From NCBI GenBank assembly GCA_038093515.1, contig JBBPSI010000097.1:1-64000 (forward strand): a stretch of DNA of 64,000 nucleotides, in the 5' to 3' direction. The notes below the pieces were generated by a model. The model was not told the origin of the DNA, searched no databases, and saw only the letters and a program-made list of their open reading frames with translations. Both the position numbers and the translations under genes were made by a program. Shown here in pieces: positions 32,601 to 44,696 of the stretch (position 1 is the stretch's first letter; each line of letters begins with the position of its first letter). Source of the DNA: Butyriboletus loyo (lineage: Eukaryota; Basidiomycota; Agaricomycetes; Boletales; Boletaceae).

Positions 32601-35600
32601 TGAACCCGAAGAGGCGACGCAAGACCTATTCATACATAATTATGTGCCGAAACCAAACGACTTTTCTGACCTTTCAGAGTACTTTGTTCGCAAGGTGCGT
32701 TAATGCGTATTTTGTCTAGTCCAAGCAAGGCTCATTGATAGTGCAGGCGCTTGTCCATTCCATTTCTCAAGTACGATTTGAGAACGGCAAGACTCCCGCG
32801 GTAGTCCGACAATTCCTCGTGGATCAGCTGCGGTACAATGATAACACGGCGAATCCAGTAGGTGTCAGTGAACTTAAGACAGGGTACAAGCTCATTGGGC
32901 CTCACAGTACTCTGATGCTTTCTATATCTGCACTCTCATTTCTACGGCGGCGTGTGCCACGGTATCAACTGCCCCGCCAGAGCGTGGTGAACTCCTGAAG
33001 GAAGAAGTACGGTCCGAACATAATGTCGAGGACGCCAATCTACTGAAGCAAACGGTTGATGAGATCAGTAGATATCGGAGCATGGATAGGTTAATTCCCT
33101 CACCCCACAATGTCGTCACAGTTGCAGCTTTGGAGGTTAGTGTTCCCACCCTGCATGCAGCCCGGCTTATTTATAAACGGGGTTCAGTTTTACCTTCTCT
33201 TGACGGCTGTTAACCTACTTCCAAATGACTTGAGAGTTTTCTTTCCACTCACTCGGTGTGTGATTTCCATGATTGTAGCCTTTTTTTGCTTTGCTAAGCG
33301 AGATCAGTGAGGGAAACTACACTCAGGTCCGGATCGCTGCCTTCGATGGACTCTTCATGTCCAAATGGTACACACCCGCTATTATGCGGTATGTTCTGGC
33401 AGTGATGGCAAATGACCCTTCGCGCGTTGTCCGGCGCCATGTGGCCCGTTGTGCATGTCAGAGTCTGGCCCTCCTGGTCTCCATGGGCGAGATGAAGAAT
33501 GCACTGAAAGATTCCGAATCTTTGCTGATTGAAGAGGATGGCTCTATACCTCCTCAAACTAAGGAGGCCAAGAAGAGTGACGTGGACCTCATGATCAAGG
33601 TCCTCCGCAAAGACCGCGAGATCGGAAAGAATGAAGTATTGCGCGAGTTCTTAATGCCGATTGTACTGTACGTGATTTTCACGCCGCCAGTTTCTGTGGC
33701 GCACCGACTTAAGCGACAATACTTCCAGTGCCCCTGACGTTGACCAAGAAGTTCGATGGGGCATCATCAAGCTAGCGGACATCGTTCTCAGAGGTGTCGA
33801 AGAAACACCACCTAAAGTCACCATCCACCTTCCTCCAACGCCTGTGGTAGAACAAGTCCCTCAGCTTCCCCCGGTCAAAGTACCGGTCAAAGCACAGCGA
33901 CCGATCAAGACTGGTGGTCCACCTCACCGTGCTCATGCAGTATCGGCAGTTCCTGCTCCTCCAAAGCTCAAGATCATGCCCAGCGCGGCTCGTGCTTCGA
34001 CCCCATCTGCTGCCACTCCCACCTCCGCCGTTCGTTCGGGAGCTATGCCACCACCTCCGGTGCCTACGAAGGTCAAGCCAAAGCCAAAGCCTACGGGTGC
34101 CATCAAGCAGCTTCATATCCCCAAAGCGCAAACAGGTGGAATGAGCATGAACGACTTGCGCGCCTGTCGCAACGCGCTCAAGAAACTGAAGTTGCACAGG
34201 AACGCCATGCTTTTTATGCAGCCAGTCGATCCTGTGCGGGACCATGCACCCAAGTTTGTTGTCTCCTCATTTTCGTTGTTGATCTATATAATCATGGACC
34301 GCTGTTAGCTACTATGAAGTGATCAAAAACCCGATGGACCTAAGTACCACTGGCGCCAAGCTGGAGGAAGGCCATTACAAGGATCGCTTTGCGTTCGAGA
34401 CCGACTTCCGCCTCATGATCGCGAACGCGAAGCAATACAACGTCGCTGGTAGCTATGCACACACCGAAGCTACATTTCTGGAGACCTTTTTTGAGAAATG
34501 TAAGTGGTCGACTCTTAGGCGGTGCTTGTCGCTTAGCAACACGGGGTATCAGTGTGGAACCGCATCAACAAAACGCTTGAAGCCGCTAACAAGGCTGCAG
34601 AGCCGGCCCGTAAAGAGTTACCGTCTATTGTGGTCAAACAATTGCCTCAAAAGCTTGCCCTACAACCTACACGGGTTTCAACCCCACTACCGGCACCTCC
34701 CCCCGTTGCTGCCGAACAGCCTGCTCCCCGGCCGATCATCAAGCTCAAAGTGGGCGGTGCCCAAGTCAAACCGACAGAGAAAGTCAATGAGAAGCCGGTT
34801 GAAAAATCACCGGAGGTTTCTAAATTACCTAAATTCAAGGCTCGCAAACCGAAGATTCCAGATGAGGCGCCCCCACCGTATGTCGATGATGGATCGCACG
34901 ACCTACTTCAAGAGGTTATCGCGATCGAACGGGAAAAGGATGAAGAGAAGCGTCAGCGCAAGATGGCAGAATCAAACAAGGAATCACCTCCGGCCAAGGC
35001 GTCGGGCAGTAAACCCCCAGGAAAGCGTCGAAAACCAAACGTCGAAGACGGTGAAGATGACATTTTGTCGTTCGCCACACCTATATCCAGGAAAGATAAG
35101 CCAAGCATGCCTTCTAGCAGCACGAGTACGCCAGTCCCCGAGCGACCTCCTGCACCTACGCCGAAGACTGCCCCTGCCCCACCCCCCAAGCCCAAGAAGA
35201 AGGGACCCGAACCTGCGCCAACTCCCGCATCAGCCCCAGAGGCACCGCGCATCTCCATCAAAGGGAAAGAGCGAGAGGCTACCAGCGCTCAGCCTACACC
35301 TTCAAAGCCTCGGGTTACCCCTGCTACCAGTCCACTAAACGAGAAGAAATGTAGAGACATGCTGAGGGTGATTGCAAAACTTCCTGAGTACCCCATCTTC
35401 GCCCAACCAGTGGACCCAGTGAGGGATGGCTGCCCCACGTGAGTTTGATCCACGAGTAGCACGCTAAGCGGTATTGACCCATGTCCAGTTACTATGAGGA
35501 GATCAGCCACCCGATGGACTTTGGTACTATAGGGCAAAAATTGACGGAAGGCAAATATTCCACGATGGAGGAATTCGCCAAGGACGCCGAGCTCGTCTTT

Positions 35601-36169
35601 AGCAATTGTCGCAAATTCAATCCTCCTACGACTTACCCTGTGAACTGTGCAGATGCGGTGGAAAAAGTATTTAAGAAAGATTGGGTAAAGGTATCTGAGA
35701 AAAAGCTTTCTTGGGGAGAGAAACGAAGTTTACAAGGACTAATGACGACATTGGTAAAGGAAGACATGTAAGTGCCACCATGGCAGCTTGGCTTGGGATG
35801 ACTGGATTCATTTTCCCTAGTTCCTTCGTCTTCCGGGAGCCCGTGGACCCTGTGCTCTTGGGTATCCCGACGTACTTCCAAGTAATTCCTAAGAAGGATG
35901 TAAGGGACCTTAGAACGATTCGCACAAAGCTGGATAGCGACAAGTACGACTCGATAGAGGCTTTCGAGGCTGACATGGACCTCATGATTCGGAATGCGAT
36001 CACGTTTAACGGTGCTGACTCCGAGGTCGGCAGGATCGCGTATGTGGTCCGGGACAGGATCAAGGAGATGTCGAGCCACATGAAGAGCGGGGGAGGAGTG
36101 ACGAAGAAGCGCAAGGAAGGGGACCCTAAACCCGCGCCGCAGCCAACTAAGAAGGCGAAACTTGGCTGA
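29677..36169 (+). CDS. TAF2: TAF2 (TFIID subunit) fused to three C-terminal bromodomains
   Basis: This is a TFIID subunit that contacts the initiator region. The N-terminal half is an M1-aminopeptidase-like fold: KVVLEIDFSGSLW, GYTEITVVPNNANLRTIHL, ADTYPYV, GSYPFGSFKVVAVDG, then LSHSLACQWMGINI where active enzymes have HEXXH, so it is catalytically dead as in other TAF2. TFIID-specific parts follow: PDFMWVSQLQRDRDVVAQLE, KTVLVSNYYYRIRCEAA and FVRKALVHSISQVR, plus a HEAT-like region with NYTQVRIAAFDGL. After Pro/Lys-rich linkers come bromodomain 1 (about 34170-34505, FMQPVDPVRDHAP, IKNPMDLSTTGAKL), bromodomain 2 (35344-35690, FAQPVDPVRDG, ISHPMDFGTIGQKL) and bromodomain 3 (35820-36080, FREPVDPVLLGIP). 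All keep the acetyl-lysine Asn. About 14 exons. The first exon (MQREHTRRGFS) is uncertain. Confidence 0.9.
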
Positions 36170-36380
36170 GGAACGACTACATTATGAGACGACGCGATAA
36201 TTCAGTTGTATTTCTTACTCTTACTCTTGTTCTGCTGCTCTGCCATGTTATTTGCTCTGCATGTTGGAATATTCGATGTTACCGTTGATCAGCGACTTTG
36301 TAACGAGACTCGACGCTTCAATTCAATGGTGAATGAACTTGTTGATGTCCTTTGTCGCCGTCTCCCACTCAGTGAGAGGT

Positions 36381-37057
36381 ATGTCGCAACCGGAAGAGCG
36401 AACAGAGCATGAACCCAGCGAAGAGATCGATCCAATATGGACCTCGAGCCGGACAGCGCGTCAGATATACGCACTCGGAGAAGTAGAGCGGGTTCGCTCA
36501 TCCGTCCCTTTCTCCCGTCCATCTTGCTAACCCCCCACCATCGCCTACCATCCAGGACATTGGACGCCTGCTCTCCCTGGCTGCGTCGTCCGTGTCACTG
36601 CTCACGTTGCCGCAAACAGACGGACCCGAGGATGACCTCCCCCAAGGAGGCGAACGCTCCGAGCAGTTCGTGCTCGAAGTGAGCGAATATTTTGAGCGAC
36701 TGGACGTGAGTTTGCCCCCGCGCCCTCCTCAATAGTGATCGTTGAATTGTTCTCGCTTGGCAGTCTATACAGGTCGCCGTCCGTTCGTCACTCGCACACA
36801 TACGACAGTCTCGCATCGCCCCCTCCGCGATCAATGCGCCACCCCCGGGGTTCGTTCCTCCGTCGCTGGGCGTGACCATCCCCACGGATGGTACAGGTAC
36901 AGGTACAGGTACAGGGGCAGGGGCAGGGGCAGGGGAGGTCAGTCTGGGGTTACAGGAAGAGAGGGTAAGCCGTGACGCATGGGTGGGCATCCTGAATGCC
37001 CTCACGCGCCTCAAGGCCGCGCAGGAACTCGGAAACTCAGACAACGCCGTGGAGTAG
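36381..37057 (+). CDS. MED11: Mediator head subunit MED11
   Basis: This is a small Mediator head-module protein linking RNA polymerase II activators to TFIIH. Three exons. Exon 1 starts at 36381 and gives QIYALGEVER; an intron to about 36550 joins DIGRLLSLAASSVSLLTL. After a second intron near 36704-36763 comes SIQVAVRSSLAHIRQSRI and APPPGFVPPSLGV. The helix pattern (aliphatic heptads, LxxLxEVERxIGxLL) matches fungal MED11. A simple repeat encodes alternating Gly-Thr and then Gly-Ala (36890-36935) in a loop; it is expandable and probably not structural. It ends at TAG 37055-37057. It lies 211 bp after TAF2 on the same strand and converges with tubulin cofactor A. Confidence 0.78.
36890..36940 (+). 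repeat. Hexanucleotide GGTACA/GGGGCA repeat inside MED11
   Basis: About eight tandem 6-bp units, first GGTACA, then GGGGCA. They code for Gly-Thr and then Gly-Ala dipeptides, so length changes stay in frame. Confidence 0.8.
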
Positions 37058-37266
37058 ATATGGACACACGGAAATAGAACGAGTTGCAAACGGATCGCCG
37101 GGGAAATACGACGAAGAAGAAAACTTTCGTGGGTTGCTAGTATGTCATAAGGGTAGATGGAGAAATGACGGGAGTAACAAATGCCACGTAGACATGCGGC
37201 TATAGAGTTCGAAGACAACTTCTCAGGAGAGTTGGACGGCCACCGACTCGATCGCCTGGTAATGAA

Positions 37267-37902
37267 TTAAACTCTTTTGGACGTTTGCGCAGTCGCTTCT
37301 GTGAGTTCTTTCTCGGCGTCCAGGAGCTCCTTGACTTCGGAGAGTTCTGGCCTCGACTTGACGGAATCCTGTGTTGTTGTTTCAGGAGGCATCGACGTCA
37401 TGTGTGGAATGGAAGACGTACGACGAGCGTCTGGAGTTCCTGGGTCACCCTTTCCAGGCGATCGCCAGTGTCCTTGATCATTCTCCCAGACTCTTCGAAT
37501 ATCCTTCTCTATAGAACAGACCATCCAATGGAAACGATCCACCGAAGACGATGCGTTGAATTAGCACACTCTCTCATTTCCGCGCTGTGCACGCACGCAC
37601 GACACGTAGCATGCAAAGCGGGTGTGTGACAGGGGGACACGTACAGCATTTTTGATGTCCCACTCTTCCCCGTTCTGCTCAATCATTCGGTCGAGTTTCC
37701 GGTGGTGGTCTTCCGCTTCCTTTTTGTATAGAATGTGTTCCTTGAGCAACCTGAAACATGGTCATTCATTGTGACATGGTTGACGACGCATGGCGAGATA
37801 AGCGGAAATACATCTCGCGTACCGTTTGACTGAGCCGACCTTGATTTTCAATTGGCGCTGGATGGCCAACTTCTCAGAATCCGCTCCTTTCAGTACCGAC
37901 AT
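37267..37902 (-). CDS. RBL2: Tubulin-specific chaperone A (TBCA/Rbl2)
   Basis: This is a beta-tubulin folding cofactor, a three-helix cytosolic protein. The ATG is at 37902-37900. Joined exons give LAIQRQLKIKVGSVKR, then LLKEHILYKKEAEDHHRKLD, EQNGEEWDIKNA, FEESGRMIKDTGDRLERV, and after a last intron SEVKELLDAEKELTEA to TAA at 37267-37269. The QLKIKxGxVKRLxKE and YxKExExxxxKxxxM patterns are the family signature, and length (about 120 residues) is normal. It converges with MED11 (209 bp between stops). Confidence 0.85.
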
Positions 37903-39376
37903 TGTGGTGGTTTGAGAGAAGTGATCCGATGGTCGGCAGATAAGCTGCACCGTACCTTGGCCCACATCGATAAGCTCACTCAGGATCGATATCGAAAGGA
38001 AGCGGGGTCGTTTCATAGATTATAGGTAATAACAACAGCAGTGCTACATCATAGACGCAGTACAGCAGCGTGGTGCACGTCGAGTCAAGACAAGTGCACA
38101 CAATACCTACAAGTTAAATGCGGGACAGAAACGACTAGAGCGTGTGCAGTCAAAGAAAGGCGGATAACAATGATACCAGACATGAAATGCCAGGGCGAGG
38201 CGGGTACTAGAGCATGTGCAAGTCGCGGAAAGCGACGATATCGTGAAGAGTCGGGGGTGACGAAGGCACGTCGAAGTATGGTCCAAATAGCGATACCTCC
38301 AGTGCCTGCAAGCAGGCAGGATCCGACACCAACAATTCGCTCGAGGTGCTCAAGTGCATCCAACGTGCAGTCGACTAGCGAATGACGAGGAGCGAGCGCA
38401 GCGGAAGCAAAATCTTGAGGTGCACCGAGGAAAGAATATAACGTGTCCTGGACGATCTTCCATCAACGACCCTCGTAGATCCCGTCCGGTAAGTCCCAAT
38501 CGGCGAATACACCAATGTGTGCGAGCCGTTCTCATACAATGAGCGCGGTGAGGGCGCACGACCAGAGGCACGTCGAGTCTCGCCATTACTCGCTGGCAAG
38601 TCTGGATTGGGGGGAAAGGGGTCGTAAAGCGAGCGGTGATCAGGCGCCTTCTTCGTGACATGAATGCGTATAAATCAGAGTGTAATAAACAATGCGTGCG
38701 GTGCGGTCCTCGTCAAGTATGTGCTGACGGCTAACTAAACCGGCCATGGCAAAACGAAGACGTGGAAGGAGAGAGATGATGCCAGTGTATCGGCTCGCAC
38801 GAGGCACGTAACCCCAATTAAGGGGTCGTCCGCCTACAAGTGCGCGTGGACTGAAATGGACTGGGAGTGGAAGGCGACAGAGGACTAGTAAGAAAGCAAG
38901 ATGGACGCGCGAGCGCCGTGAGACGAACACCACTCGTATGAATGGCGTGACCAAGCGCCTCACAGTGTGCTGCGGTCTTGCGTCGATGTCTTGTCATATC
39001 TTCCCTCAACCAAGACCAGGAAGTCCAATGTTCATCGAGGTCTCCAGCTCTATTGGGGGCTATCCAACCGACAGCTAGCCACAGGCTAACCATCGAGCGG
39101 AATTGCATGTCAAGAGCGGGGTGGCGCGGCCGAATCGTCTGCGAACCAAGGAAGCCGGTGAAGCGAGCGGGAAGTAGTGGCCAGCCGATCTGAGGGGTCG
39201 TAAACAATGTAGAATAAAAATGTGCAATGCTAAGTGTCCGTTGTAGTGATGCGACCTGCGATCCAGGCAGGTATTCCAGTCATGCGAGTCATCTCTGCAA
39301 TAATAGTCCATGAAAGATAATGTAACCGGTGACGCGGGGCATTTTTGAGGTCCGGGACCATGGGCGAGATCAACAA
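37903..39376. other. Intergenic, one unassigned coding-like patch
   Basis: This is 1.5 kb between tubulin cofactor A and the first bHLH gene. Apart from the low-confidence exon pair at 38207-38601, no coding signal was found. Frames at 38818-39207 and 39075-39380 (minus) are low-complexity and Thr/Arg/Cys-rich, and probably belong to an untranslated region. Confidence 0.45.
38207..38601 (-). CDS. Orphan terminal exons, product unknown
   Basis: After a strong acceptor (pyrimidine tract, CCAATCCAG) an open frame runs 38601-38426. It is followed by a 51-nt intron (38375-38425, GTGCAC to CGCTAG) and a second exon to TAG 38207-38209, all in one frame. The peptide includes YSPIGTYRTGSTRVVDG, LLVSDPACLQALEVSLFG and TLHDIVAFRDLHML. 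No family is recognised and no ATG-bearing 5' exon was found. It may be the end of a small lineage-specific gene, or chance. Confidence 0.25.
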
Positions 39377-40358
39377 TCAAAAGCTTGACTGCGATTGTTG
39401 CGATACTGCTGCGACCGCGGCGGCGGCGGCAGCATGTCTTTGCTCGGCAGTGCCAAGCATCAACGCCTCGTTGACGCTAAACCGAGGGTGAGTGAAGGCC
39501 CTAGATATGAAGTGGGTTTCACGCACGTGCGGAGTCGCTGAACCTCATTCTCGGCCTGTTGCAACCTCGTCTGAAGTTGTTGTGCGGTCATCTCGAGATA
39601 CTTGACGTGGGTAGTGGCGCGATCAAGGAGGGAAACCTTGCTTGACTTCTGGTTGGAGACGGGAAGGGCATCCTTGAGCCTGCGGTAGCCATCGCGAAGT
39701 TCATCACGACGCCTCTGCTCAGACTCGATGCGCTGACGGCGGATTGTCTCGCGGCGAACGTCGGTGGTGTTCCCAGTGGTGATGGCGGGCTGGAAGTCAT
39801 CATCGTCCTCATCTGAATCGTCGTTGCGCTTCCGTCTCGGGGTCTTTGCCGCCGAACGGGTAGCTGGCGCAGCGATGGGGTTAAAGCGATGAGACCGGGG
39901 AACGGAAGCGTATGGGACGCTGTGGACCGACGAAGGGGAGTGGGTGCCACTGCCGCGGCTGCGCCTTCCAGAAGTGAGGCCGTCGGAGGAGATCTCTCCA
40001 CCGCTGAGGTTGTAGACGGCAGGAGGGGAAATGCCGTTGTCGGGTGGGGTGTAGGGGCGACCAGGGGAGGCGGTGGTATAGTTGGCGGAAGGGGTGTATG
40101 AGTACTCGCCGATTGTGTTGGTCAAGTTGAGGGAGTTGAAGTCAAGACGAGGAGATGATGACGAGGGACCTGGCACTGGGGGAGAGGTGAGCGACATATG
40201 GGAAAGAGAGAGCGAAGGGACATACAAGCCATGGAAGTCACGCCGTAAGGGGACTGGGGGTACTGGAGGTAGGGCTCGAGGTTGGAGAGAGAGTCGTAAG
40301 CGAAGGGGGCATCCATGAAGGTGGGGCTACGAGGGTGCTCGAGAAGGGTGGATTCCAT
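39377..40358 (-). CDS. bHLH transcription factor (paralogue 1)
   Basis: This is a nuclear DNA-binding protein. Exon 1 starts at 40358 (MESTLLEHPRSPTF) with SMA before the intron (to about 40180). The main exon is Ser/Pro-rich with a basic, acidic cluster (TPRRKRNDDSDEDDDD). Then comes the bHLH: RRQRIESEQRRRDELRDG (basic region and helix 1), LKDALPVSNQKSSKVSLLD (loop) and THVKYLEMTAQQLQTRLQ (helix 2 running into a leucine-type coiled coil). A last small intron splits LRT-VNEAL, and the final exon ends with an Ala run and Gln/Ser (TGA 39377-39379). The Glu of the basic region is kept, suggesting E-box-type recognition. It is about 60 percent alike in the bHLH to the paralogue at 44.7 kb. Confidence 0.82.
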
Positions 40359-43300
40359 GGCGTCGTAAAAATGCAGAGACGAAAAGCTGAAATAAAGAGA
40401 GCTGGAATACGAGGGACCTGATATAGCGGTGAGGAGACGCTAGTCGGTTGGGGCGGGGGATACTTACGTGAAAACAACAAAGAGCCGGCGTTGTCGTCCC
40501 AACCGCACAATAGAGCACAAGCGTAAAGAAAAGAAGAAAGAAGAAAAGAAACGTCGGGTGAGGAGGAGGAGGTCGGGGGAGATTTAAGGGAAGAGAATGA
40601 GGAAGAGCCGGCCATCTGGTTCCACCTAAATATCAGGATGGAGCAAAACACTGTGCCCCGATATGGATATGGATTCCCGCGGTGACATAAATGGGAATCT
40701 GGGTATTTTAGCGGCCTCGTGTGGCGGAATTTGTAGTCCCTGGATTTGAATTCTTAGGTAATATTCCCATATGGGTTTCGAAATAGGGAAAGGGTTACCG
40801 AAAGAGCGGATTTGACCCCGGTGCCCTTGCCGTGTTTATGCGTTTGGGTGAGTTGTCTGCCCAATTTAACTCCGCACCGCTTTTTCTGTTTTGTGCCCGC
40901 GGGTCCGGTCTGCTCAACAGCCAAGATCCGGCTTGGCCGAGGATTGCGGGCCGTCTGACCCCGTTCGCTCTCTGGGCTCCATTCCCAGTCCCTGGTGACA
41001 TGTGCTCTTCTCCCTGCAACGTTTTCTTCATCTCGCACCGCCATCGCGCCTACGCCGCATCATACATACCACCGATCATATCTGCTCTATCCACACGCTG
41101 CATTCTCGGCTCTTCATTTCCTCTGTCACGGACGCCTTCTCTCTCCAAGTGTGTATATATCTTATCGTCCTTGTTCTACAAAATAAATTGGAGTGACGTG
41201 CATCCTTGTTACCCGTGGCAAATCCAGAACCTCCTTCTTCTCCCAAGGTGTTAGTGCGCCCCTTGCCGTCACCGCTGAAGTCATACGCAGATCCGTGTGA
41301 CTGATTCCCTGCGACAGATAGCCCTACCCCTGTTATCACATTCCACTTGTTGTTCCACTCTCGTCTTCCAATTCACGATCAATGACCTTCCCTCCATCAC
41401 ACCATCCCTGTCCACCCAGCTGAAATGAACGTTTGGTAATCCCATGATTATGCTCTGACGAAACTGCCCGTCCATTTGGCAAGCTGACGATTCCGTCGTT
41501 TGACGGCAAATGCAGCCACTACTCCTCATCAGGTGGCAGTGACGTGACCCTACCCACGTAATTAGACTTTAAGCAAAGACACGCACCAGCAAGGCGTTCC
41601 GCACTCTCCTCTCTGGGCAATCTGAATGCTTCGCAGTGCTGGTCCCTTGGTTCTGAGCAAGGCTTCATTCCCCGCGGCATTTACATTCACCTTCACTCAC
41701 GCAAAGAGGAGGGAAAGAAGGAATACCTCATACATACATCATCCCCTTTGTTAGAACCACTCACATATACTCCGTTGATCGGGAGATGTCTGGGATCGCA
41801 TTATCAGTGCGTAAATGCCTCGAGTGTACAACCGTATGCCTCTTCTGCTCACGTTACGCGCACGCCTCGGATACTTACCGAGTGACCAATCGCCCTCGAC
41901 ATGACTCTGCAATCCGCAGGAAGCTAACTCCAGTCAAAAAGCGACATGAACAGTCCAGGGCATGGGAACATGATACTTGGCGAAGGAAGGACGCCGTAAA
42001 GAGGGCGCATCAGCGGCGTGGCCTGCTCTGTTGGGAATGGTGTCAGCGCGTCCCAAGATGGACATATCGAGCATCGCACTAACGCACGATTTTTCGAGAC
42101 AAGAAAGGTCTGGTTGGACGACCACCGTCACGCGAGCCTAGGAGAGGTGCGTGAAGAGCGAGTGAGACGAAAGAATATTCCATGTGGTGATGGACGAACT
42201 ACAGCCAACGGGGATTCCCTTCCATTCTAGAAGCTGGTTAAAATGAACGAGATGAAAAGGGATGGCCCGTCCCTTGATCGCTTGCCAAACAAAACAAAAT
42301 GCGCTGTTTGAGCGCAGGTCTCGGACTTGGAAGCCCTGTCATAGGAACTAGGTTAAGTTAGCGCAAAAAAAAAGCGCATGCCACTGGTTGGCTTGGACTA
42401 CTCGGGAACCCGGCGGGGTACCCCAACAGGAGGGGTGCTGTCACGCGTGACTGCGTTACAAGGAATGTACTTCTTCGCTGTCGAATTTTCCCAAAAACTG
42501 CGCGGGGCATGAAATTTGATCAGCCCGTTTGGTTTGGTTTTGATATATGCAAGATCTGCATCGATCTATCTCTGCACCTCCTCCTGATGAGAACAAGGGT
42601 CCGTCCTCTCTGGCCTACACTTTGCCCTTCCCACTGTTCTCTTCCCGCGATCTCTTCTCCGAACCCTTCTGCCCGCCTCAGCCGCAATGTCCGCCGATTT
42701 GGGACGGAACGGTGTGCGGGTGACCAACGCCTCATGTCACTCTCTGTGGTGTAGATCAACTCATCGCCATTCCCCCCCTCTATAGCTCACCCCCCCTGAC
42801 CAAAGAATGGAACAAACACACTACTCTATTTCATCTCCGCCTCGTTCCAGAGTAGACCACCCGTTCAGGAAGGCGCCGCAATTTTTCTGAATCCGTCCCG
42901 GTTCTGCCTACGGCAAAAGGGCTCGATCTTGCTTGACGAGGTGTTTCAACTCGTTAATCGGCACCGATGCTCTGATCCCGATGCCTGAACACTCTCAACC
43001 GACAACGATGAGAAGAGGGTCTACATTGCTCGCCAAGGTCGTTCGTAATCTAGGGCCAACGGGCGCACCGGTTTCCGGTTGGACATGGAGCGAATGCCCT
43101 CCGCCCAGGTCGCATCATCTATGGACGTTCTCGGCCATTTAACCTAAGCTCCGACTGACTTGCTCGGGCTCAGTCATCCTGTAACTTGCCATGCGCCGAA
43201 AAAAAATCAGGGTCGTCACGCGTCGTAACCCATTATCCCACCGCAGCGGCGTGGAAACCTCCTTTAGAGAAATACACCGATTCACATTTCACATATGTTC

Positions 43301-44696
43301 TCGTCCCAGATGTCAGAGAAAACGAAAACACAGCGAGCTAATTATATGAGCGTAAACACTTGTCCAGGTTTGTATCCCATTCGAACTTGCACCGTCATTT
43401 GGGGGCCAACCCTCGCTGCGTCACACTCCCAGATGTGGCAGGTGTGGCTGGCACCGGCGTCCGGTCATGTCAGATGTAACCCTGCGCAGCAGCGTGGGTC
43501 TTCCAGCGCAACTCGCTCAGGGTTCGCGGGTTCGTTGATCTGTGGTATTGCGGACCACTTCCCGTCCAAGGACAGAGCTTGCTGAGCTCAGTTGCAATCA
43601 AGGGTCCCCTTGGTTTCTTGCCCTAGCGCCAGACGGTCAGCGGGGACCCGCCAAGCAAGTTCGCCGCTATTGTCAATAGCATGAGATCTAACCAGGGAGC
43701 CTTCAAATTGCAAAAGAAAAATGATATCTGAATGTGCCATGACTATGAAAATACAGTAGCTCGGTGTATCGAAACATCTCGCTGTACTGACAACAGGCGC
43801 TAGATCAGTCCTTCGAGATCGGTCCATCACCATCCCTCTTTCGGTAGACCATCTTCCTCCAGCCCACTACTAGAGCGGGCACCCGGTGACAACAACATAA
43901 GCTCCCCCCAGGAGAGCCAAGGGCAAAACCGCCTCCCTTCTAAAACAAGACGGGATGAACAGCTGACCGCTACACGTTGTTTCGACGGGTGAGTTGTCAT
44001 GTAACTCAGCGCGTACTCCTTGCCTGTTCCGTTGCGTGAATTCGTGGAGTATTCGTCAAGAATCGGTTCGTTCGGTCGTTATATCGTTCCTGCGGTCGTA
44101 GCAAGGTGGGCAAGCATCCAGTCACAGACGATGTAGAGTGTCACGTGGCGGTAACGAGCGTGTGATAGTGCTGAATTCTGGTATGGACGAATGGGTGATT
44201 GGCCGTCGAGAAGGGTGCAATGTGAGCGAGTGATGAGAAAATGAGAAAAGAACCGGGAGATGGGCCTAAGGGAGATTGTGCGAATCTGAACTAGATCCAC
44301 TGGGGATAATTACAGGTCGGGAAAAGCGGGGCGGAAAAGAAACCGAGGGGCCAATCGATCAACAAGATGCGGCACGACTGATAACAATCGTGCGCCCTCG
44401 GATCGATAACGTATGACTTGAGCAACCAGCCAGCAACATCGAGTCGTTGACAGCGTTGGGGAGAGGGAGGTGGGAGGAGATGAAGATGTTTTGAATGTGG
44501 TTCCGCGCACCGCGCTAAAGCTCGACAAGTCTTGTTCAGGTATAATTTGTCGCCTCCCCCTTAGTTTTGCCCAAAGCAGGAATACAAAATTACAGATTGT
44601 GCAATGAGGCAAGAATGTTAAGAAAAAAAAAAAAAGAAAACGAGGATGAAAAAGGAGTAGTGTCCGTCATGGCAGCGAGTTTGATCTGGATACCAT
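40359..44696. promoter_or_regulatory. 4.3-kb non-coding gap upstream of bHLH paralogue 1
   Basis: No ORF with recognisable homology, no splice-consistent small gene and no transposon signature was seen. It has purine/pyrimidine-rich tracts near 40520-40590, an A9 run flanked by GCGC at 42361-42378 and an A-rich tract at 44617-44645. It is more than ten times longer than the other gaps in this part of the window. A long control region or an unseen non-coding RNA is possible. Confidence 0.35.

Noticed and set aside
40754..41254. Frames of 80-140 codons on both strands in the bHLH gap
   Set aside because: Overlapping frames on both strands with no motif or consistent splicing; typical of GC-balanced non-coding DNA.
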